DNA of 64,000 nt. It comes from Mycobacterium sp. 236(2023) (GTDB taxonomy: Bacteria; Actinomycetota; Actinomycetes; Mycobacteriales; Mycobacteriaceae). The translations under genes were made by a program, and so were the position numbers. The notes under the pieces are model-generated. The model was not told the DNA's origin. It saw only the letters and a program-made list of their open reading frames with translations, and searched no databases. The DNA lies in assembly GCF_029623955.1 (NCBI RefSeq), contig NZ_JARSBP010000014.1:23127-87126 (forward strand), given 5' to 3'. The first letter of the stretch is position 1. Each line of letters opens with the position of its first letter. Below are positions 58,602-64,000 of the stretch, one piece after another.

Positions 58602-60058
58602 GCCGGCACTCCGATCGCCTTGGGCTCCATATAGCCTCGCAACCCCATCACGCCCCCCTCGCGACCGATACCGCTCTGCTTGAAACCGCCGAAAGGGGCA
58701 TCACCGGGAATGGTCCCGTTAATAGAGACTTGCCCGGTGCGGATCTTGCGGGCGACGCCCAGCGCACGATCGACATCACTCCCCCAGACCGCGCCGCCCA
58801 GCCCGTACTGCGAGTTGTTTGCGATCGCGACCGCGTCGTCGTCGTCGCGATAGCGCAGAACAGTCAGCACCGGCCCGAACACTTCCTCCTGCGCGATATA
58901 GGAATCGGCGGTAGCGCCAGTGAGAATGGTCGGCTCCAAATAGAAACCTTGGTCGAGATGTTTCGGTCGTCCTCCCCCGGCGACGACGGTCGCGCCGTCT
59001 CGCTGAGCCTGCGCGACGAAGCCTTCTACCCGGTCGAGGTGTTCACCACTGATGAGCGGGCCCATCGTCACGTCCGGGTCGGCAGGATCACCGACCACGA
59101 CGCTTCCGGCGAACTCCGCCAGCCGATCGACGATCTGGTCATGCAGCGAATCGGGGACGAGAAGACGGCTGTTGAGAATGCAGGCCTGCCCGGCATGGAG
59201 CGTGCACCCTTCGAACAGCAGACGCTGCAGCAGTTCGTCGTTGATCTCCGCGTCGTCGAGCACGATCGACGCGGATTTTCCCCCACACTCCAATAGGATT
59301 CGCTTCATCGTCTCGGCGGCTCCGGCCATCACACTGCGGCCCACCGCGGAGCTACCCGTGAAGCTGACGATGTCCACTCGCGGGTCGACCGTCAACGCCC
59401 GGCTGGCCTCCACGCTGGTCGGCGTGACCACGTTGACCACACCCGCCGGGATGTCGGTCTGTTCGTCGATGATCCGCGCCAGCGCCAAGGCCGCCAGCGG
59501 GGTCATCGGGGACGGTTTCAGGACCACGGTGTTCCCCGCGGCCAGTGCCGCGCCCACCTTCATGGCGTTCAGGGTGTGAGGGAAATTCCACGGCGTCAGG
59601 ATGCTGACCACGCCCAGCGGCTCGTAGCGGAGCAGCGTATTTCCGGCAGCGCCCCATGCATCCATCGGAGCCTCCGCAGGCTCCATGGCAAGCTCGGCGG
59701 CATGGCCGACCATGAAGGCCGGTCCCTCCACGTGGATGATGCGCTCGTTTGCCGAACACCCCCACTCGGCCTGCGCCAATGCGTTGATCTCGTCGGCGCG
59801 TGCCAACATCGCTTCGCTAAGTTGCTGTATACAGCGTGACCGCTCTGCGGGCTCCAGCGCGCTCCACCGGCCGGAGTCGAAAGCTGATCTGGCCGCCTTG
59901 ATCGCATCCTGTACTTGGCGGACGCTGGCGTCGGGCGCGGTAGTGATCGTCTGCTCGGTGGCCGGATTGATGACCTCGTACCGCCCTGCGTCGGGATCGA
60001 CCCACCTGCCGTCGATGAAGTGTCCGTAGGTGTCGACGAGGGGGCGTTTTTCGGCCAT
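58598..60058 (-). CDS. Aldehyde dehydrogenase (NAD(P)-dependent)
   Basis: A 486-aa aldehyde dehydrogenase. The NAD/substrate motifs are LTPWNFPHTLNAMKVGAALAAGNTVVLKPSPMTPL (in part TPWNFPHTLNAMK), FTGSSAVGRSV, ILLECGGKSA with the general-base Glu near 256, and GCTLHAGQAC with the catalytic Cys near 291; EEVFGPVLTV and FGGFKQSG follow. It oxidises an aldehyde, perhaps one formed by the divergent P450, to an acid that the overlapping CoA-transferase gene could activate. ATG at 60058 was chosen as the family start; ribosome-binding site is weak (AGGAAGG, 13 nt upstream). Confidence 0.9.
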   Translation of the reverse strand: MAEKRPLVDTYGHFIDGRWVDPDAGRYEVINPATEQTITTAPDASVRQVQDAIKAARSAFDSGRWSALEPAERSRCIQQLSEAMLARADEINALAQAEWGCSANERIIHVEGPAFMVGHAAELAMEPAEAPMDAWGAAGNTLLRYEPLGVVSILTPWNFPHTLNAMKVGAALAAGNTVVLKPSPMTPLAALALARIIDEQTDIPAGVVNVVTPTSVEASRALTVDPRVDIVSFTGSSAVGRSVMAGAAETMKRILLECGGKSASIVLDDAEINDELLQRLLFEGCTLHAGQACILNSRLLVPDSLHDQIVDRLAEFAGSVVVGDPADPDVTMGPLISGEHLDRVEGFVAQAQRDGATVVAGGGRPKHLDQGFYLEPTILTGATADSYIAQEEVFGPVLTVLRYRDDDDAVAIANNSQYGLGGAVWGSDVDRALGVARKIRTGQVSINGTIPGDAPFGGFKQSGIGREGGVMGLRGYMEPKAIGVPA

Positions 60059-60293
60059 CAGCGGTGTCGTGCCTTCCTGGTCTGCGATGCGATCTGCCGA
60101 ACACAACGCGGACACGTCTAGCCCTACATATCGGATCTTTGTGTACACCTGGCGACACCGATGCGTCAATCGAATGCTCTTTGATCTGTGCAAACACCGA
60201 TTGACACATCCTCAATCCGTGCGGTAGACACAAGAGTTGCCGGACATATTCTGCGTATGTGTACGGTGACCGTCAACGAGCGGAAGGCGCACC
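60059..60293. promoter_or_regulatory. Divergent promoter region of aldehyde dehydrogenase and P450 operons
   Basis: The 235-bp gap holds an 8-bp palindrome GTGTACAC (60141-60148), a further GTGTACGGTGACC segment near 60258, and a TTGACA at about 60202. The regional GAGAA-type dyad is not visible. Palindromes of the GTGTACAC kind suit a dimeric repressor, but none is encoded beside it. Confidence 0.35.
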
Positions 60294-61487
60294 GTGCCGA
60301 CGACCACAGTCCCCCTGCACTCCCCGGACTTCTACGCCGGCGACCCGTACCCGGCCTACAGAGAACTTCGCAACTCAACGCCCGTGGTGTGGAACGAGGA
60401 CACCCAGTTCTGGGCGCTGCTGAAGTACGAGGACGTCCGTTACGTCTCCGGTCATCCGCTGCTCTTCTCGTCCACGCAGGGGATCACGATCCCCGACCCG
60501 AGCCTGCCTGAACCCGTCCAGGAGGGAAACCTGATCTTCACCGACCCGCCACGGCATCGACAACTCCGCAAGTTGATCAACTCGGGGTTCACCCGTCGTC
60601 AAGTGACGTTGCTGGAGCCGAAGGTGCGGGAGATCGTCCAGGGCATCGTCGACGATGTCGATCCGTCTCGTCCGTACGAGTTCGCCGAGGAGATCGCAGC
60701 ACCGCTGCCTACCCGGATGATCGCCGAGATGCTCGGCGCCCCGCCGGAAGACTGGGAGCAGTTTCGCACCTGGTCGGATGCGGCCGTCGGTGGCGCCGAT
60801 CCCGACATCGAGATGGATCCCCTAGTCGCGATGGCCGAACTGTACGAGTACTTCATGAAACTGATCGCCATTCGCCGCTCCGGGGCGGTCGGTGATCACG
60901 ACGACCTCTTGACGATCCTCGCCGCGGCAGAGGTCGACGGCGAACGCCTGTCGGACGAAGATCTGCTCAATTTCTCGTTCCTGCTACTCGTCGCGGGAAA
61001 CGAGACGACGCGCAACCTCATTGCGCTCGGCACGCTGGCGCTGATCGACAACCCGGACCAGTTCGCGTTGTTGCGGTCGAATCCTGAACTCATGCCAAGC
61101 GCCGTCGAGGAGATGCTTCGCTTCACCAGTCCCGTCACCCATATGGCACGTCGGGCTACCCAGGACGTCGAGATCCGCGGCCAGCAGATCAAGTCAGGTG
61201 ACACGGTAGTGATGCTCTACGGCTCGGCGAACCGCGACGAGGAGATCTTCGGACCCACCAGTGAGGTGTTCGACATCTCCCGTAACCCCAACCCGCACAT
61301 CGCTTTCGGCGCCGGGGAGCACGCCTGCCTCGGGGCGCAGCTGGCAAGGCTGGAGGCAAGGATCATGTTCGAGGTGCTGCTGGGTACCTATCCGACCATT
61401 GAACTCACCGGAGATGTCACCCGCCTACGCGCCACGATGGTGCCCGGCGTCAAGAACATGCCGGTACGACTGGGAGCCACCGTCTAA
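60294..61487 (+). CDS. Cytochrome P450
   Basis: A 397-aa bacterial P450, first gene of a five-gene operon. I-helix VAGNETTRNLIALG near residue 234, ExxR in EEMLRF, and haem loop FGAGEHACLGAQLARLE with Cys near 345. It belongs to the soluble class that works with ferredoxin. GTG at 60294 follows CGGAAGG. As in the cholesterol igr operon (cyp125 first, then ACADs), it may oxidise a side-chain or methyl group. The ACAD starts with a TAATG overlap. Confidence 0.92.
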   Translation: MPTTTVPLHSPDFYAGDPYPAYRELRNSTPVVWNEDTQFWALLKYEDVRYVSGHPLLFSSTQGITIPDPSLPEPVQEGNLIFTDPPRHRQLRKLINSGFTRRQVTLLEPKVREIVQGIVDDVDPSRPYEFAEEIAAPLPTRMIAEMLGAPPEDWEQFRTWSDAAVGGADPDIEMDPLVAMAELYEYFMKLIAIRRSGAVGDHDDLLTILAAAEVDGERLSDEDLLNFSFLLLVAGNETTRNLIALGTLALIDNPDQFALLRSNPELMPSAVEEMLRFTSPVTHMARRATQDVEIRGQQIKSGDTVVMLYGSANRDEEIFGPTSEVFDISRNPNPHIAFGAGEHACLGAQLARLEARIMFEVLLGTYPTIELTGDVTRLRATMVPGVKNMPVRLGATV

Positions 61488-62668
61488 TGGACTTCGACTA
61501 CACGCCGGACCAGATTCAACTCCGCAAGGACTATCGCGAACGCCTTGAGGCGGTGATGACGCCGGAACGGCGGGCAGCCGTGGCCGGACTCATGGAGGGT
61601 GGTGCCGCCATGACCGAGGTCCGCCGCGCGCTGGGCGCGGCCGGACTGCTCGGAGTGGCATGGCCGACCGAGTACGGCGGCCACGGGCTGACCGCGATGG
61701 AGCAGTACATCTTCGGCGAGGAGGCCCGCCGGGTGAATGCGCCGTTGCCGATGATCACGCTGAACACCGTGGGCCCCACACTGATTCAGTTCGGCACCGA
61801 TGAGCAGAAGAACACCTTCCTGCCCGCCATCCTGCGCGGTGAGGTCGACTTCGCCATCGGATACTCCGAACCCGGCGCCGGCAGCGACTTGGCTTCGCTG
61901 CGTACGACTGCCGTGCGGGACGGCGACGAGTTCGTCATCAACGGCTCCAAGATGTTCACCAGCGGCGCGGAGTTCGCCGACTATATCTGGCTCGCCGCAC
62001 GCACCGACCCGGACGCCAAGAAGCACAAGGGCATTACGCTTTTCATCGTTCCGACCAGTGCACCGGGCTTCTCGTGGAAGCCGCTCCACACCATGCCGGG
62101 GGTGTCGACGTACTACACCTTCTACGACGATGTGCGTGTTCCCGCGACCGCAATCGTGCTGGGCGAGAACGAGGGTTGGAAGCTGGTCACCAACCAGCTC
62201 AATCTCGAACGCGCGGCGCTGGGCAATCTCGGAGCTCTGGAACCGTTGTTCCACAAGACGTTGCAGTGGGCACGCGAAACCCGGCTGGACGACGGCCTGG
62301 TGATCGACCAACCCTGGGTACAGCAGGCACTCGCCCGGGTCGAGGCGCAGGTCTCCGCGTACCGGCTGCTCAACCTGCGGGTGAACGCCAACATGGGTTC
62401 CGGCGCGCTCGGCATGGCCGAGGCCTCCGCCGCAAAGGTTTTCGGTACCGAACTCACCCAGCAGGTGGCAGGTGAACTGCTCGACGTCGTCGGCCACCCC
62501 GCCGTCCGCAAGGACGACGCGGCCCCGCTGAAAGGCGAACTGGAAAGTGCCTATCGGCTGGCGGTCATCAACACCTTCGGCGGAGGAGCCAACGAGCTTC
62601 AACGCGACATCATCGCGATGGCCGGCCTCGGGATGCCACGGGCACCTCGCGACATGCGGGCCTCATGA
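61487..62668 (+). CDS. Acyl-CoA dehydrogenase (long, catalytic type)
   Basis: A 393-aa ACAD. GYSEPGAGSDLASLRTTAV around residue 130, VINGSKMFTSGAEFADY, and C-terminal NTFGGGANELQRDIIAMAGLGMP with the catalytic Glu. It resembles the long member of igr-type ACAD pairs (FadE29-like length, 387 aa). ATG shares its A with the P450 stop. With the second ACAD at 63684 it may form a heteromeric enzyme for bulky acyl-CoAs. Confidence 0.9.
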   Translation: MDFDYTPDQIQLRKDYRERLEAVMTPERRAAVAGLMEGGAAMTEVRRALGAAGLLGVAWPTEYGGHGLTAMEQYIFGEEARRVNAPLPMITLNTVGPTLIQFGTDEQKNTFLPAILRGEVDFAIGYSEPGAGSDLASLRTTAVRDGDEFVINGSKMFTSGAEFADYIWLAARTDPDAKKHKGITLFIVPTSAPGFSWKPLHTMPGVSTYYTFYDDVRVPATAIVLGENEGWKLVTNQLNLERAALGNLGALEPLFHKTLQWARETRLDDGLVIDQPWVQQALARVEAQVSAYRLLNLRVNANMGSGALGMAEASAAKVFGTELTQQVAGELLDVVGHPAVRKDDAAPLKGELESAYRLAVINTFGGGANELQRDIIAMAGLGMPRAPRDMRAS

Positions 62669-62702
62669 CGAAAAGTGCTCAAACGATGAAAAGGACGGGT
62701 AA

Positions 62703-63251
62703 GTGACTGAGGTCGACAAAGACGAGCTGCGTGGGCGACTCGATGCGCTCATCGGGCAGCCGATCAGCTCGGGACAGCCGGTGAAATCGCCGGATCCGGT
62801 GAACGCCGCCATGATTCGGCACTGGGCCTACGCGCTGAGCGACTTCAACCCCGCGTACCTCGACGAGGAATTCGCCAAGAGCTCACGCTACGGCGGTATC
62901 GTGTCCCCGCCGGTCATGCTGCAGTCCTGGACGATGGCCCCACCCAAGCTGGAGGGCATCCACGACCGCGGCGGCGTTCCTGTCGAACTCGGTGAGAATC
63001 CACTGCAGTTCCTCTCCGACGCGGGCTACACGGGCATCGTCGCCACCAACTCCGAGTTCGAGATCGAGCGTTACCCGCGTGTCGGTGACGACATCACGGC
63101 CGAAACAGTCTTCGAGACCATCTCGGATGAGAAGAAGACTGCCATGGGCACCGGATTCTTCGTCACCTGGATCACCACCTACCGCAACCAGGACAACGAG
63201 GTCCTGGGCCGTCAGCGATTCCGCACACTGCGGTTCAAGACGGGAGGCTGA
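62703..63251 (+). CDS. MaoC-like hotdog dehydratase (ChsH2 N-domain-like)
   Basis: A 182-aa FAS1-type/MaoC-like hotdog protein: RHWAYALSDFNPAYLDEEFAKSSRYGGIVSPP is its core (in part HWAYALSDFNPAYLDE and YGGIVSPP). It hydrates an enoyl-CoA, probably with a hotdog partner. GTG at 62703 follows AAAGGA. The next gene encodes a DUF35 protein just 1 nt away. In cholesterol catabolism ChsH2 (311 aa) has a MaoC domain fused to DUF35; here 182 + 137 residues are two genes. Confidence 0.8.
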   Translation: MTEVDKDELRGRLDALIGQPISSGQPVKSPDPVNAAMIRHWAYALSDFNPAYLDEEFAKSSRYGGIVSPPVMLQSWTMAPPKLEGIHDRGGVPVELGENPLQFLSDAGYTGIVATNSEFEIERYPRVGDDITAETVFETISDEKKTAMGTGFFVTWITTYRNQDNEVLGRQRFRTLRFKTGG

Positions 63252-63252
63252 G

Positions 63253-63666
63253 ATGGCCAGCCGGCTCGCACCCTCGATCAGCCCGGACACCGAGTTCTTC
63301 TGGTCCGGACTCAAAGAGAATGAATTGCGCATCCAGCGCTGCACGAACTGTCAACAGCTGCGCGTACCGCCACGGCCGATGTGCGGGAATTGCCAGTCGC
63401 TCGACTGGGATTACGCCGTATCGACCGGACGCGGGACGGTGTACAGCTTCGTCATGCCGCAGTACCCCCCGCTGCCGTTCCTACAGTACCCGTACGTCGT
63501 CGCCCTCATCGAGCTGGACGAAGGCGTGCGCATCGTGTCGAATCTGTGCGACATCGAACCCGGCGATATCAAGGCCGGAATGCCCGTCGAGGTCTTCTAC
63601 GAGACCTTCGAAGCACTCCCCAGCGGCGACGAACTGGTTCTGCACCAGTTCCGGCCTGCGGGCTGA
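63253..63666 (+). CDS. DUF35/OB-fold zinc-ribbon protein (ChsH2 C-domain-like)
   Basis: A 137-aa protein with a zinc ribbon (CTNCQQLRVPPRPMCGNC: two CxxC pairs, about residues 28-45) and an OB fold (TVYSFVMPQYPPLPFLQYPYVVALIELDE in part VYSFVMPQYPPLP). DUF35 proteins partner with thiolase-like aldolases or acyl-CoA enzymes. Placed directly after the MaoC-like gene, it mirrors the domain order of ChsH2, which serves both hydration and the Ltp2 aldolase. ATG at 63253; the next ACAD starts 17 nt later. Confidence 0.87.
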   Translation: MASRLAPSISPDTEFFWSGLKENELRIQRCTNCQQLRVPPRPMCGNCQSLDWDYAVSTGRGTVYSFVMPQYPPLPFLQYPYVVALIELDEGVRIVSNLCDIEPGDIKAGMPVEVFYETFEALPSGDELVLHQFRPAG

Positions 63667-63683
63667 ACCGAGGCGAACACACC

Positions 63684-64000
63684 ATGGACTTCTCCTTCAC
63701 CGAAGAACAGGAAACCGTCGGCAAGGTGGCGCGGCAGCTCTTCGAAGCGCGTGCGACACCCGAGCATCTCAGCGAGCTCGAAGCCGGCGAGGTGCGCTAC
63801 GACGATGCACTGTGGCGCGAACTCGCCACCTCCGACCTGCTGGGTATCGCGCTGCCCGAAGCCGTTGGCGGCAGTGGAGGAGGATTCCTCGAATTAGGGG
63901 TCCTGCTGTCGGAAGTCGGCTGGAGCGTCGCCCCGGTGCCCGTCTACGCGACCCTCGCGCTCGGTGCGGACACCATTGCGCGACATGGCGATTCAGAGAT
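63684..64000 (+). CDS. Acyl-CoA dehydrogenase, 3' end outside window
   Basis: The first 105 codons of an ACAD (DFSFTEEQETVGKVARQLFE, LGIALPEAVGGSGGGFLELGVLLSEVG). The N-terminal domain pattern and PVPVYATLALGADTI fit a short-type FadE subunit, though the C-terminus is not seen. ATG at 63684 lies 17 nt after the DUF35 stop and has only a weak ribosome-binding site. It probably pairs with the 61487 ACAD. Confidence 0.85.
   Translation, partial: MDFSFTEEQETVGKVARQLFEARATPEHLSELEAGEVRYDDALWRELATSDLLGIALPEAVGGSGGGFLELGVLLSEVGWSVAPVPVYATLALGADTIARHGDSE

Noticed and set aside
59824..59835. 12-bp palindrome GCTGTATACAGC as an operator
   Set aside because: It lies inside the aldehyde dehydrogenase coding sequence (C-I-Q-Q codons) far from a start; likely coincidental, although an intragenic site cannot be excluded.
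1..64000. Biosynthetic gene cluster for a natural product
   Set aside because: P450s, SDRs and ACADs could suggest it, but there are no PKS, NRPS, terpene-synthase or carrier genes; thioesterases, CoA ligases, crotonases and mce import fit degradation better.

Overview
The window is high-G+C actinobacterial DNA, most likely from a mycobacterium (Mycolicibacterium/Mycobacterium type). The signs are many GTG starts, ATGA/GTGA translational-coupling overlaps, a complete mceA-F operon ending in exported lipoproteins, an SDR of the mycofactocin-associated type, several luciferase-like (LLM, probably F420- or flavin-dependent) proteins, TetR regulators and many FadE/FadD/EchA-type genes. No rRNA, tRNA, CRISPR, IS element or phage gene was recognised. 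The only non-catabolic gene is a truncated GGDEF-EAL protein at the left edge.

From about 2.5 kb to the right edge the window is one catabolic region for acyl-CoA intermediates of an alicyclic, steroid-like, terpenoid-like or aromatic acid. It encodes four acyl-CoA synthetases, eight acyl-CoA dehydrogenases (ACADs), six crotonase-fold proteins, three MaoC/hotdog dehydratases, two other hotdog proteins, five SDR-type or D-2-hydroxyacid dehydrogenases, two P450s, five COG2159-type amidohydrolases with an Asp-x-His first metal motif, a TauD-like oxygenase, an HpcH/HpaI aldolase, a thiolase-fold/DUF35 pair, an aldehyde dehydrogenase and a fused class III CoA-transferase.

Layout. 2.5-9 kb: CoA ligase, two TetR regulators, amidohydrolase, and a nitroreductase/DapB-like operon with an LLM remnant. 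9-12.7 kb: crotonase plus thioesterase and a divergent ACAD pair. 12.7-19.5 kb: a minus-strand operon (aldolase, TauD oxygenase, 2-hydroxyacid dehydrogenase, crotonase) divergent from thiolase-like, DUF35 and amidohydrolase genes. 19.5-33 kb: CoA ligase, MFE-type SDR, crotonase, then a long plus-strand beta-oxidation operon. 33-42.8 kb: a minus-strand module of similar composition with a divergent ACAD-LLM pair. 42.8-48 kb: SnoaL proteins, isochorismatase-like protein, amidohydrolase-MaoC, P450 and TetR. 48-56 kb: mce operon without yrbE genes. 56-64 kb: aldehyde dehydrogenase/CoA-transferase divergent from P450-ACAD-MaoC-DUF35-ACAD, resembling the cholesterol side-chain igr operon.

The most notable non-coding signal is a composite element before many of these operons: a dyad nGAGAA-N6-yTCTCn whose first base lies exactly 24 nt before a GnTAA-like element that may itself be a dyad or a -10 box. 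It suggests that the catabolic operons, and perhaps the mce operon, form one regulon, possibly under the TetR protein at 4743-5528, which has related sites in its own promoter. The substrate cannot be deduced from sequence alone.
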